From Betaproteobacteria bacterium (lineage in GTDB: Bacteria; Pseudomonadota; Gammaproteobacteria; Burkholderiales; SG8-39), in NCBI GenBank assembly GCA_016177575.1, contig JACOVA010000053.1, forward strand, positions 1 through 34,307: 34,307 bases of DNA, written 5' to 3'. A model generated the notes under the pieces. That model was not told where the DNA came from. It worked only from the letters and a program-made list of their open reading frames with translations, and made no database searches. Numbering within the stretch: the first letter of the stretch is position 1; each line of letters starts with the position of its first letter. Below, in pieces: positions 11,801 to 21,831 of the stretch. The translations under genes and the position numbers were made by a program.

Positions 11801-12451
11801 CTATTCGCCGAACAACGGCATGATCTCGTAGCGGCAGAACACCGGGCCGCAGCTGGCGAGCAGGGTGCTCATCAGCAGCAGCGCGGGCTTTTGCCAGGGG
11901 TTGCGGTCGAGCTTGCAGAGCAGCAGGTAACCGCCGGGATAGTCTGGCGGCTGCATCAACCGGTCGGCCGCGCGCTCCATGTCGATGCAGGACTCGATCT
12001 CGGCGCCCGAGCGCAGCAGCGGCTCGAGATCGGGCCGCGCTGCGACGGCGCGCGCCAGCCGGTCGCGCGCGTACTTCAACGCGAAGCGCGGCTGAAACAG
12101 CAGCCGCTCGGGAAAGACGCGGATCGCGTCGAAGATCTCCGCGCTGCTGCCGAACAGCACCGCGCATCCGGCTGCGAGCGCGCATTCGATCTTCACCTCC
12201 AGCGACGGCGCGTCTTCGCCGCCGGGAACGGGAAAGCGCGCCTCGTAGGCGCCCAGGAATGCGGCATCGACCGGCTCGGACGGCCAGCTTGGCGCCTGCG
12301 CGAGACCCTGCGCGGCGCAGAGCAGCAGGGCAGGAAGCGCGACCCTAGTGCAGCGTGGCGCGGCGGCGCTCGTAGATGCCCTGCAGCAGGCGCAGTGAGC
12401 CGCGGCAGATCGCCTCGTGGGTGAGGGCGTGGCCGAGGTGCTCGATGACAT
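11801..12451 (-). CDS. Hypothetical exported protein with unclear start codon
   Basis: I do not recognise this family. The convincing part begins VALPALLLCAAQGLAQA, which looks like the core and cleavage site of a signal peptide, just after the stop of the preceding gene (12345). It continues for about 165 residues with six cysteines, including CALAAGC, ESC, LLLC and CGPVFC. This suggests a disulfide-bonded periplasmic protein with repeated helices. No ATG, GTG or TTG exists in frame near the signal core. The only canonical start is the ATG at 12451, inside the esterase-like gene, which would give an unusually long 53-residue leader and a 107-base overlap. Translation may use that ATG, a non-standard codon, or coupling to the upstream gene; alternatively a start was lost. 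The C-terminal extent (to 11801) is clear. Confidence 0.55.
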   Translation of the reverse strand: MSSSTSATPSPTRRSAAAHCACCRASTSAAAPRCTRVALPALLLCAAQGLAQAPSWPSEPVDAAFLGAYEARFPVPGGEDAPSLEVKIECALAAGCAVLFGSSAEIFDAIRVFPERLLFQPRFALKYARDRLARAVAARPDLEPLLRSGAEIESCIDMERAADRLMQPPDYPGGYLLLCKLDRNPWQKPALLLMSTLLASCGPVFCRYEIMPLFGE

Positions 12452-13007
12452 CGAGCGTCACCGGCACGTGCAGCCCGGCGAGGATGCGCGCGGCGCGCTC
12501 GGCGTAGACGCGCGAGACCACCGAGTCGTAGCCGCCGTGGACGAGGTGGATGCGCGAGGCCATGCGCGTGCCGGACTGCGGCAGGCGCGCGAAGCGCGCC
12601 GAGTACGCGACCACCGCGCCGGCGAGCTCGGGCATCGCCTTCACGCTCTCCAGCGCCACGGTACCGCCCTGCGCGTAGCCGATCAGCACGGTGCGCTCGC
12701 GCGGCACGCCGTGGTTGGTCTGCTCGCGCCGCACCAGCTGCTCGATGCGCGGCAGGATGGCCGAGACCCGCGCCATGTGGTTCTCCGCGGAAAGATCCTT
12801 GGTCGAGAACCACTGCTTGCTTTCGGGGGTTTTCCCATACAGGGAAAATCCGCTCGGCACCACCAGCGCGGCGCTCGGGAAGCGGCCCTGGTACTTGAAC
12901 GCCGCCGGGATCATCGAGCGCGCGTCGGCGCCGCTCGCGTGCAGGAAGACGAAAAGGTGACGGGCGGGCTGCTCCGGGGTGGGCCCGAAGCGGTAGACCT
13001 GCTGCAT
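12345..13007 (-). CDS. Phospholipase/carboxylesterase-like alpha/beta hydrolase with Ala at the nucleophile position
   Basis: These 220 residues resemble the small YpfH/PHB-esterase type of alpha/beta hydrolase. LFVFLHASGADARSM forms the oxyanion-side loop, ALVVPSGF and ENHMARVSAILPRIEQLV follow, and HGGYDSVVS should supply the acid Asp. EHLGHALTHEAI should supply the catalytic His. The nucleophile elbow, expected as G-x-S-x-G, reads VLIGYAQGG: the codon at that place is GCG (Ala), so the normal Ser is missing while the other triad positions look kept. It may be catalytically silent, act as a binding protein, or use another residue. It is divergent from the ABC exporter gene, with 74 bp between starts, and the unknown exported protein follows on the same strand. 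Confidence 0.8.
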   Translation of the reverse strand: MQQVYRFGPTPEQPARHLFVFLHASGADARSMIPAAFKYQGRFPSAALVVPSGFSLYGKTPESKQWFSTKDLSAENHMARVSAILPRIEQLVRREQTNHGVPRERTVLIGYAQGGTVALESVKAMPELAGAVVAYSARFARLPQSGTRMASRIHLVHGGYDSVVSRVYAERAARILAGLHVPVTLDVIEHLGHALTHEAICRGSLRLLQGIYERRRATLH

Positions 13008-13081
13008 CGGCCCATTCTCGCCCCGCCGCGGGCGTTCTGTAAACTGCCCGCAGCAAACCGCGCCATCCCCGAGGTAACTCC

Positions 13082-14776
13082 ATGCAGAAAAAGCGCTTCT
13101 TCCCCATGCTGTGGGCCCTTACCCGCCCCTACTGGTTCTCGGAAAAGCGCGGCAGGGGGCTGGTGCTGCTCGCCACGGTGGTGGGGCTCGCCCTGATGCT
13201 GGTCTGGCTCGAGGTCCAGTTCAACAACTGGAACCGCGAGTTCTACAACACCTTCGAGAGCCGCGACCAGGCGGAATTCTTCCGCCAGCTCGGCATGTTC
13301 ACCCTGCTCGCGGTGCTGTACATCGTGCTGCAGGTCTATCGCCTGTATTTCCAGCAGATGCTGATCATCGAGTGGCGCACCTGGCTCACCGAGCGCTATC
13401 TCGGCAACTGGCTCAAGGACCGCGCCTACTACCGGCTGCAGCTGCTCGACAAGGGCACCGACAACCCCGACCAGCGCATCGCCGAGGACCTCAACATCTT
13501 CGTCGACCTGACGCTCTCGCTCTCGCTCGGGCTGCTCTCGGCGGTGGTGACGCTGGTCTCCTTCGTCGGCATCCTGTGGGTGATCTCGGGCGCGCTCACG
13601 GTGGCGGGCTTCGAGATCCCCGGCTACATGGTCTGGGTGGCGCTGTTGTACGCGGTGGCCGGAACCTGGCTCACGCACCTCATCGGCCGGCCGCTGATCG
13701 CTCTGGGCTTCGACCAGCAGCGCTTCGAGGCGAATTTCCGCTTTGCGCTGGTGCGCTTGCGCGAGAACTCGGAGGGCGTGGCGCTGTACCGCGGTGAAGG
13801 CGGCGAGCTCGCCAATTTCCGCGCGCGCTTCGCCAACGTCATCGCCAACTGGTGGGCCAAGATGCTCAAGCAGAAACAGCTCACCTGGTTCACCTCGTTT
13901 TACGGCCAGGTGGCGATCATCTTTCCGTTCGTGGTGGCCTCGCCGCGCTTCTTCTCGGGCGCCATGCCGCTCGGCGGCATCTTCCAGATCGCCTCGGCGT
14001 TCGGCCAGGTGCAGGGCGCGCTTTCCTGGTTCATCAGCGCCTACCCGAGCTTCGCCAACTGGAAGGCGACCGTCGACCGGCTGACCGGCTTCACCGAGGC
14101 GCTCGAGCATGCGCGCGCGGAGGCCGAGCGGCTGGACGGCGAGCGCGTCGAGGGCAGGCAGAAGACCCTGAGGCTCGAGCGCCTGGAGCTCGACCTGCCC
14201 GGGGGCAGGACGCTGCTCGCGCCGACCACGCTCGAGCTGAACGAAGGCGAGTCGGTGCTCGTCACCGGCCCCTCGGGCGCGGGCAAGTCGACGCTGTTCC
14301 GCTCGCTCGCCGGAATCTGGCCGTACTGGAAGGGCAGGGTCGCGCTGCCGCAGGGCGCGCGGCTGCTGTTCCTGCCGCAGCGGGCGTACCTGCCGATCGG
14401 GTCCCTGAAGCACGCGGTGTGCTACCCCGCGGATGCGGCGGGCATCGCGGATGACGCTGCGCGCGAGGCGCTCGGCGCCGTGGGGCTGCCGCACCTGGCG
14501 CAGGACCTCGCGCGCGAGGAGAACTGGGCGCAGGTGCTCTCGGGCGGCGAGCAGCAGCGCCTCGCCGTCGCGCGCGCGCTGCTCAACCGGCCGGACTGGC
14601 TGTTCATGGACGAGCCGACCGCGGCGCTGCCCGACGACACGCAGGCGGCGCTCTACCGCCTGCTCAAGGAGCGGCTGCCGGCGACGACGCTGGTGTCGAT
14701 CGGCCATCGCGCCGAGCTGGCGCAGTTCCACGCGCGCCAGCTCGCCTGGCAGGGGCTCGCCCTCAGCCCAGGATGA
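13082..14776 (+). CDS. YddA/SbmA-type ABC transporter, fused membrane and ATPase domains
   Basis: This 564-residue inner-membrane protein joins an ABC_membrane_2 domain (about 1-330) to a nucleotide-binding domain (about 350-560), as in YddA, BacA-related and vitamin B12/peroxisomal fatty-acyl transporters. Typical motifs in the membrane part are NNWNREFYNTFESRD, EWRTWLTERYLGNWL, YYRLQ and DNPDQRIAEDL. The ATPase part has Walker A GPSGAGKST (396-404), signature LSGGEQQRLAVARAL (from 486) and Walker B LFMDEPTAAL (from about 507). The substrate is not evident; homologues move peptides, cobalamin or fatty acyl compounds. GAGG 8 nt before the ATG supports the start. Its 3' end overlaps the convergent thioesterase gene by 14 bp. 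Confidence 0.9.
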   Translation: MQKKRFFPMLWALTRPYWFSEKRGRGLVLLATVVGLALMLVWLEVQFNNWNREFYNTFESRDQAEFFRQLGMFTLLAVLYIVLQVYRLYFQQMLIIEWRTWLTERYLGNWLKDRAYYRLQLLDKGTDNPDQRIAEDLNIFVDLTLSLSLGLLSAVVTLVSFVGILWVISGALTVAGFEIPGYMVWVALLYAVAGTWLTHLIGRPLIALGFDQQRFEANFRFALVRLRENSEGVALYRGEGGELANFRARFANVIANWWAKMLKQKQLTWFTSFYGQVAIIFPFVVASPRFFSGAMPLGGIFQIASAFGQVQGALSWFISAYPSFANWKATVDRLTGFTEALEHARAEAERLDGERVEGRQKTLRLERLELDLPGGRTLLAPTTLELNEGESVLVTGPSGAGKSTLFRSLAGIWPYWKGRVALPQGARLLFLPQRAYLPIGSLKHAVCYPADAAGIADDAAREALGAVGLPHLAQDLAREENWAQVLSGGEQQRLAVARALLNRPDWLFMDEPTAALPDDTQAALYRLLKERLPATTLVSIGHRAELAQFHARQLAWQGLALSPG

Positions 14777-15251
14777 TGCAGGTCGTGCTGCCGTGGGCGT
14801 AGAGCTTGCCCGCGGCATCCTCGATGCGCGCTTCGGCGGTCGCGGTCTGCCTTCCCAGGTGGATGACTTTCCCGGTCGCGCGGATCGGGCCGGTCTGCAG
14901 CGTGATCGGGCGCACCAGGTTCGCCTTGATCTCGAGCGTAGTGTAGCCCTTGCCCGGCGGCAGCATGGTGTGCACGCTGCAGCCCATCGCCGAGTCGAGC
15001 AGGGTGAAGGCGATGCCGCCGTGCACCACGCCGATCGGGTTGTAGTGCTGCTCTGCGGGCGTCAGCTCGAATACGGCCTCGCCCGCGTCGACCTTCGCCA
15101 GGCGCATGCCGAGCAGGCGCGCGATCGGCGGGGCGGGGATGCGGCCGGCGCACACCGCGCGCATGTACTCGAGCGGGGCGAGCTTCTTTCCTTCCTCGAA
15201 GGCGGCGAGCGGGTCTTCCCAGCTGACGGTCAGCGAGCGCTTCATTTCCAT
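14763..15251 (-). CDS. PaaI-like hotdog-fold acyl-CoA thioesterase
   Basis: This 162-residue protein of the 4HBT/PaaI group would hydrolyse an acyl-CoA to free acid and CoA. The family core is clear: HYNPIGVVHGGIAFTLLDSAMGCSVHTML, where HGG and the following Asp are the usual catalytic positions, then EIKANLVRPI and GRQTATAEARI. The start is either the ATG at 15251 or the one at 15245. It lies 12 bp behind the alpha/beta hydrolase gene and ends the tetR-hydrolase-thioesterase set, suggesting a TetR-controlled acyl-ester/acyl-CoA function. A TATACT on this strand at 15271-15266 could give it an extra promoter. The natural acyl group is unknown. Confidence 0.88.
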   Translation of the reverse strand: MEMKRSLTVSWEDPLAAFEEGKKLAPLEYMRAVCAGRIPAPPIARLLGMRLAKVDAGEAVFELTPAEQHYNPIGVVHGGIAFTLLDSAMGCSVHTMLPPGKGYTTLEIKANLVRPITLQTGPIRATGKVIHLGRQTATAEARIEDAAGKLYAHGSTTCIILG

Positions 15252-15263
15252 CCGGGTCTTCTT

Positions 15264-16163
15264 TCAGTATAGCGGCGCCGGATCCGGCAGCGCAGGCTCG
15301 GCGAGCGGCGCGACATCGGACTTGCCGTTGATGAATTCGGCGGCGGCGCGCGTCGCCGCGCCGCTCTCCAGTATCCGGCCGTGGCCGAGGCCCTCGGTGG
15401 TGAGCAGGCGCGCGCCCGGCCAGGCGCGCGCGACCTGCGCACCCTGCGCCCAGGGCGCCACCGGGTCACGCAGATCGTGGATCAGCAGCGCGGGGGTCTG
15501 CAGCCGCGGCGCGAGGCGCGCGAGCTCGAGCTCGGCCATCGCCACGCCGAAGCGCTCCTCGATCGCCGCCTGCATCAGGCTCCTCAGTCGCTCGGGCATC
15601 CAGTGCCAGCGCGCGAACTGGCGCGTGTAGCCTACGAAGTCGGAGGGCGCGCCGATCAGAGCCACGCGGCGCAGCGGCAGGCCGCGCGAGATCGCGATGG
15701 CGGCGCCGGCGGCGCCGAGCGAATGGGCGATCACGCCGTGCACGCCGCCGTGGTGGCGCGCGACCGTCGCGAGCGCATCGGCGAAATCCGGCAACCCGGT
15801 GAGCCGGCCTTCGGACATGCCGTGCGCCGGCTGGTCGTAAGCGATGACGCGGAAGCCCGCGGCGAGTAGGGGCGGTGCGAAGCCGCGCATCTGCGCGGCG
15901 CGCCCGCCCCAGCCGTGCGCCAGCAGCACCGCCGGCGCATCGGCCGGCCCCCAGCGCCAGCTGGCGAGGTGCCGGCCGCGGTGCTCGACGTAGCTCGCGC
16001 GCGCGTCGAGGAAGTCGAAAAAGGCGCTCTCGCCCTGGCGCTGGCGCGGCGGGGTGAGGAACAGCCGCTCGGCGAGCGCGGTGGCGAACTCGGGCAGCAG
16101 CAGCGATCCGGCAAAGAAGCGAACGTTCGTGCTAATTCTGCGCAACGCGGAGGCAAATGGCAT
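15264..16163 (-). CDS. Alpha/beta hydrolase
   Basis: This 299-residue serine hydrolase has the classic fold: AVLLAHGWGGRAAQM (oxyanion HGWG), FRVIAYDQPAHGMSEG, nucleophile elbow VIAHSLGAAGA with Ser in H-S-L-G, acid Asp in LIHDLRDPVAPW, and catalytic His in GLGHGRIL. The N-terminus (RRISTNVRFFAGSLLLPEFATALAERLFLTPPR) resembles membrane-peripheral YheT/BAAT-like hydrolases. AGAAGGAG 7 nt upstream marks the ATG at 16163. It follows tetR by 22 bp and precedes the thioesterase by 12 bp. Codons 12-15 contain a second copy of the TetR palindrome core. The substrate is unknown; an ester or lipid-like compound fits the neighbours. Confidence 0.88.
   Translation of the reverse strand: MPFASALRRISTNVRFFAGSLLLPEFATALAERLFLTPPRQRQGESAFFDFLDARASYVEHRGRHLASWRWGPADAPAVLLAHGWGGRAAQMRGFAPPLLAAGFRVIAYDQPAHGMSEGRLTGLPDFADALATVARHHGGVHGVIAHSLGAAGAAIAISRGLPLRRVALIGAPSDFVGYTRQFARWHWMPERLRSLMQAAIEERFGVAMAELELARLAPRLQTPALLIHDLRDPVAPWAQGAQVARAWPGARLLTTEGLGHGRILESGAATRAAAEFINGKSDVAPLAEPALPDPAPLY
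16120..16129. promoter_or_regulatory. Second copy of the TetR-type palindrome core, inside the hydrolase gene
   Basis: CGAACGTTCG is a perfect 10-bp palindrome and agrees with the tetR promoter operator at 11 of its 14 positions. It lies 34 bases into the hydrolase coding sequence, where a bound repressor could block elongation or cooperate with the upstream site about 720 bp away. Chance is possible. Confidence 0.4.
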
Positions 16164-16185
16164 GGCGGGCTCCTTCTGAGGTCTG

Positions 16186-16826
16186 CTAGCGGGAAGCGGC
16201 GCGCAGCGTGGGCTGCGCGGGTGAAACCGAGTGGCGCTCGAGCAGCGACTCGAACGCCGCGAGCGCGCGTGCGCGCGCCTTGGCGTCGCCCAGCAGGCGG
16301 CGGTGGTGGTGCATCACCAGGCCGATGCCGAACATCTCGAAGACGATCTGTTCGATGTCGGCCTCGGGGGCGAGATGGCCTTCATCTTTCGCCATCTGCA
16401 CCGACTTCTTCAGCGTGTCGATCCACTGCCACTGGCCCTGCTGCAGGCGGTCGCGCACCGGGCCCGGCCGGTCGTCGTACTCCGCGGCCGCGCCGATCAT
16501 CGGGCAGCCGCCCGGCAGGCGCGTCGATTCGGTCCAGGCGAGCCAGTTGCCGAACAGCGCTCGTACGCGCGGCAGCCCGCGCGGCGCCTTGAGCGCGGGC
16601 AGGAAAACCTGCTCGGTGAAAAGCGCGGTGCCGTAGTCGAGCGTGGCGAGCAGCAGCTCGTCGCGCGAGCCGAAGTGCGCGAACAGGCCGCTCTTGGACA
16701 TTTTCGTCGCTTCGGCGAGCGTGCCGATCGTCAGGCCCTCGAGGCCGAGCTGGCTCGTGATCTCCACCGCCTTGTCGAGGATGGCGGCACGGGTCTGCTC
16801 GCCCTTGCGGAGCTTTTCTGCCGCGT

Positions 16827-16830
<4 letters not shown>
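16186..16830 (-). CDS. TetR/AcrR-family transcriptional regulator
   Basis: This 214-residue one-component repressor has the TetR N-terminal DNA-binding domain: [48 protein letters not shown], with the recognition helix near 38-50. The C-terminal ligand domain has [16 protein letters not shown], found in YcdC/AefR-like members that respond to small hydrophobic molecules. Its ATG overlaps the uvrA stop as ATGA. A TTGACA-17-TATTGT promoter with a perfect palindrome in the spacer lies just upstream, so autorepression is very likely. The -10 box ends 6 nt before the ATG, which suggests a leaderless message. The hydrolase and thioesterase downstream are the obvious targets. Confidence 0.93.
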
Positions 16831-19670
<2,840 letters not shown>

Positions 19671-19698
19671 GATCGAAAATCAGCGCAGGGAAACTTGC

Positions 19699-19705
19699 TA
19701 CTATA
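19699..19705. promoter_or_regulatory. Overlapping -10-like boxes for uvrA (minus) and the MFS gene (plus)
   Basis: The same bases read TACTAT on the plus strand (19699-19704) and TATAGT on the minus strand (19705-19700). Each points to the gene start on its side, 32 and 29 nt away. No clear -35 is visible on either strand. Confidence 0.4.
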
Positions 19706-19736
19706 GCCCTTTCCCCTTGCGGCACTCCAGCTTTTC

Positions 19737-20939
19737 ATGCAGCCGGAACGAATGACGCGCACCGAGCTGCGCGCGGGCGTGAGCCTCGCGAGCGTGTTCG
19801 GGCTGCGCATGCTCGGGCTGTTTTTCATCCTGCCCGTGTTCGCGGTGCACGCGCCGCAGCTCGCCGGCGGCAACGACCTGACGCTGGTCGGCCTCGCGCT
19901 CGGCGCCTACGGCCTGACGCAGGCGCTGCTGCAGATCCCGTTCGGCATGGCCTCCGACCGCTGGGGGCGCAAGCCCCTGATCTACGCCGGCCTCGCGATC
20001 TTTGCCGCCGGCAGCTTCCTCGCGGCAATGGCGGGCGACATCTGGACCGCGATCGCCGGGCGCGCGCTGCAGGGGGCGGGCGCGGTCAACTCGGTGGCGA
20101 TGGCGCTCGCCGCGGACCTCACGCGCGAGCGCCACCGCACCAAGGTGATGGCGATGATCGGCTCGACGATCGGGCTGATGTTCGCGCTCTCGCTCGTCGC
20201 GGCGCCGGTCCTTTACCGGATGATCGGGCTGGCGGGGCTGTTCGCGCTCACCGGAATCCTCGCTCTGGCCGCGATCTGGGTCGTCGCCACCCAGGTTCCG
20301 GATGCGCCGCTGCCGGCGAGCGCGCCGGAGCCCGGCGCAGCGGCGCGCCAGGGCGCGCTGCACCCGGAGCTGCTGCGCCTGAATGTCGGCATCTTCGTCC
20401 TGCATGTCGTGCTGTACGCGATGTTCATCGTCGTGCCCGCGCAGATGATCGCCGCCGGTCTGGAGCTCTCCAGCCACTGGAAGCTCTACCTGCCGGTGGT
20501 GCTGGTTTCGTTCCTGATCATGATCCCGCCCATCGTGTACGCCGACCGGCGCAACCGGCCCAAGCCGGTGCTGCTGGGCGCGGTCGCCGTGCTGCTGGCG
20601 GTCGAAGCGGCGCTCGGCGTCACCCGCCCGGGCGTGGCCGGCCTGGCCGCGGCGATGCTCGCGTTCTTCGTCGCCTTCAACGTGCTCGAGGCGCTGCTGC
20701 CGTCGCTCGTCTCGCGCTTCGCCCCGGCGCAGGGACGCGGCGTGGCGATCGGGGTCTACAACACGACCCAGACGCTGGGCGTTTTCGTCGGCGGCGCCCT
20801 CGGCGGCTGGGTGGCGCAGCATTTCGGGCGCGCGGGCGCGTACGCGCTGTGCGCCGGGCTATGCTGCGCCTGGCTGGCGGTCGCGGGCGGCATGCGCGCG
20901 CCCGCGCGCATCGGCGTGGTCAACCCGGCGCAGGCCTAG
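19737..20939 (+). CDS. Major facilitator superfamily transporter (YajR-like, without C-terminal domain)
   Basis: This 400-residue inner-membrane transporter probably has 12 spans. The MFS loop motif between spans 2 and 3 is [13 protein letters not shown] (about 73-85). The motif [27 protein letters not shown] matches YajR-type drug:H+ antiporter relatives, but the extra C-terminal domain of E. coli YajR is absent. [18 protein letters not shown] is in the final third. The first ATG is 19737; a second ATG at 19752 gives [20 protein letters not shown], equally plausible. The gene order uvrA / MFS / ssb recurs in betaproteobacteria to my knowledge, so this is probably a vertically inherited gene. 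The substrate cannot be read from the sequence. Confidence 0.9.
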   Translation: MQPERMTRTELRAGVSLASVFGLRMLGLFFILPVFAVHAPQLAGGNDLTLVGLALGAYGLTQALLQIPFGMASDRWGRKPLIYAGLAIFAAGSFLAAMAGDIWTAIAGRALQGAGAVNSVAMALAADLTRERHRTKVMAMIGSTIGLMFALSLVAAPVLYRMIGLAGLFALTGILALAAIWVVATQVPDAPLPASAPEPGAAARQGALHPELLRLNVGIFVLHVVLYAMFIVVPAQMIAAGLELSSHWKLYLPVVLVSFLIMIPPIVYADRRNRPKPVLLGAVAVLLAVEAALGVTRPGVAGLAAAMLAFFVAFNVLEALLPSLVSRFAPAQGRGVAIGVYNTTQTLGVFVGGALGGWVAQHFGRAGAYALCAGLCCAWLAVAGGMRAPARIGVVNPAQA

Positions 20940-20940
20940 A

Positions 20941-20960
20941 CGTTGTATATTCATACAGTA
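20941..20960 (+). promoter_or_regulatory. LexA (SOS) box and -10 region of ssb
   Basis: The 20 bases match the E. coli LexA consensus at 15 positions. The core reads TTGT-N8-ACAG instead of CTGT-N8-ACAG, with a TATAT centre and flanking GTA. TATATT (20946-20951) inside it is a good -10, so bound LexA would cover the ssb promoter. The ssb ATG is 25 nt downstream. Confidence 0.7.
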
Positions 20961-20985
20961 ACTGACTAGCGGGAAAGGGACGCTC

Positions 20986-21456
20986 ATGGCATCGGTGAAC
21001 AAGGCGATCATCGTCGGCAACCTGGGACGCGATCCGGAGACGCGCTACATGCCCGACGGGGCGGCGATCACGAACATCTCGGTGGCGACCACCTTCAACT
21101 GGACCGACAAGGCGAGCGGCGAAAAAAAGGAGGAGACCGAGTGGCACCGCGTGATGTTCCGCGGCCGGCTGGCGGAGATCGCGGGCGAGTACCTGAAGAA
21201 GGGCTCGCAGGTCTACGTCGAGGGGCGGCTGCGAACCCGCAAATGGCAGGACAAGGAGGGCAAGGACCGCTACACCACCGAGATCGTCGCCGACACCATG
21301 CAGATGCTCGGCTCGAGAGCGGGCGCGGGCGAGCCCAGAGGCGAGGGCCGCGGCGCGCCGAAGGCGGAAGCGGCGGCCGCCAAGGGCGAGCCCAAGGCGG
21401 CGGAGAAAAAACCCGCCGGCAAGTTCGACGACATGGAGGACGATATTCCTTACTGA
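20986..21456 (+). CDS. ssb: Single-stranded DNA-binding protein
   Basis: SSB coats single-stranded DNA in replication, repair and recombination and recruits partners through its C-terminal tip. The 156-residue protein has the OB fold in residues 1-110: [79 protein letters not shown] flexible Gly/Ala/Lys-rich linker follows, and the acidic tip ends DDMEDDIPY. The usual last residue is Phe; Tyr is a mild variant at the partner-binding position. GGGAAAGGGA upstream of the ATG provides the ribosome site. A LexA-like box in its promoter suggests DNA-damage induction. The FmdB-type gene follows 20 bp downstream. Confidence 0.97.
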   Translation: MASVNKAIIVGNLGRDPETRYMPDGAAITNISVATTFNWTDKASGEKKEETEWHRVMFRGRLAEIAGEYLKKGSQVYVEGRLRTRKWQDKEGKDRYTTEIVADTMQMLGSRAGAGEPRGEGRGAPKAEAAAAKGEPKAAEKKPAGKFDDMEDDIPY

Positions 21457-21464
21457 ATCAGCGA

Positions 21465-21470
21465 TATAAT
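21465..21470 (+). promoter_or_regulatory. Perfect -10 box 6 nt before the FmdB-type gene
   Basis: TATAAT is followed by six bases and then the ATG at 21477. No Shine-Dalgarno and no good -35 are visible. The spacing predicts transcription starting at or next to the ATG. Confidence 0.45.
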
Positions 21471-21476
21471 CCAGCC

Positions 21477-21773
21477 ATGCCGATCTACGAATACCAGTGC
21501 GCGGCCTGCGGCCACCGGGAGGACCACCTGCAGAAGGCGTCCGAGGCGCCGCTCGCCAGGTGCCCGGCGTGCGGCAAGGAGAAGTACGCGAAGCAGCTGT
21601 CGGCGGCCGGGTTCCAGCTGAAGGGCTCGGGCTGGTACGCGACTGATTTCAAGGGCAACGGCAAGCAACCGGAAGCGCAGGCGCAGGCCAAGGCCGAGAC
21701 CAGGAGCGACGCGAAGACGGAGACGAAGACGGAAACCAAGGCGGAGAAGAAGACCGCCAGCACCACCAATTGA
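21477..21773 (+). CDS. FmdB-family zinc ribbon protein
   Basis: This 98-residue protein is of the FmdB type, named after a putative regulator near formamidase and amidase genes; its true role is poorly known. It begins MPIYEYQCAACGHREDHLQK and has CxxC pairs at 8/11 and about 29/32 (CPACGK), which form a zinc ribbon, followed by GFQLKGSGWYATDFK, the family end. The last 35 residues are a charged low-complexity tail with repeated K-T-E-T units. The start at 21477 is set by the conserved N-terminus. It lies between ssb and a terminator. FmdB-DUF502-aspS order is common in this class, as far as I recall. Confidence 0.9.
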   Translation: MPIYEYQCAACGHREDHLQKASEAPLARCPACGKEKYAKQLSAAGFQLKGSGWYATDFKGNGKQPEAQAQAKAETRSDAKTETKTETKAEKKTASTTN

Positions 21774-21795
21774 TTGCCAGGGGGCCGCAGCACGG

Positions 21796-21820
21796 GCCCG
21801 GCATGCTGCCGGGCTTTTTT
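21796..21820 (+). terminator. Intrinsic terminator after the FmdB-type gene
   Basis: An 8-bp GC-rich stem, GCCCGGCA with TGCCGGGC, with a 3-nt loop is followed by six Ts. It stands 22 bp after the FmdB-type stop and only 11 bp before the DUF502 start. Confidence 0.85.
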
Positions 21821-21831
21821 GTTTCCAGCAC

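Noticed and set aside
12911-14818. 635-residue minus-strand frame opposite the ABC exporter
   Set aside because: Antisense shadow; the exporter's Walker and signature motifs are on the plus strand.
21680-21765. Short purine-rich direct repeats at the end of the FmdB-type gene
   Set aside because: Coding low-complexity Lys/Thr/Glu tail; not an array with spacers and not a CRISPR.
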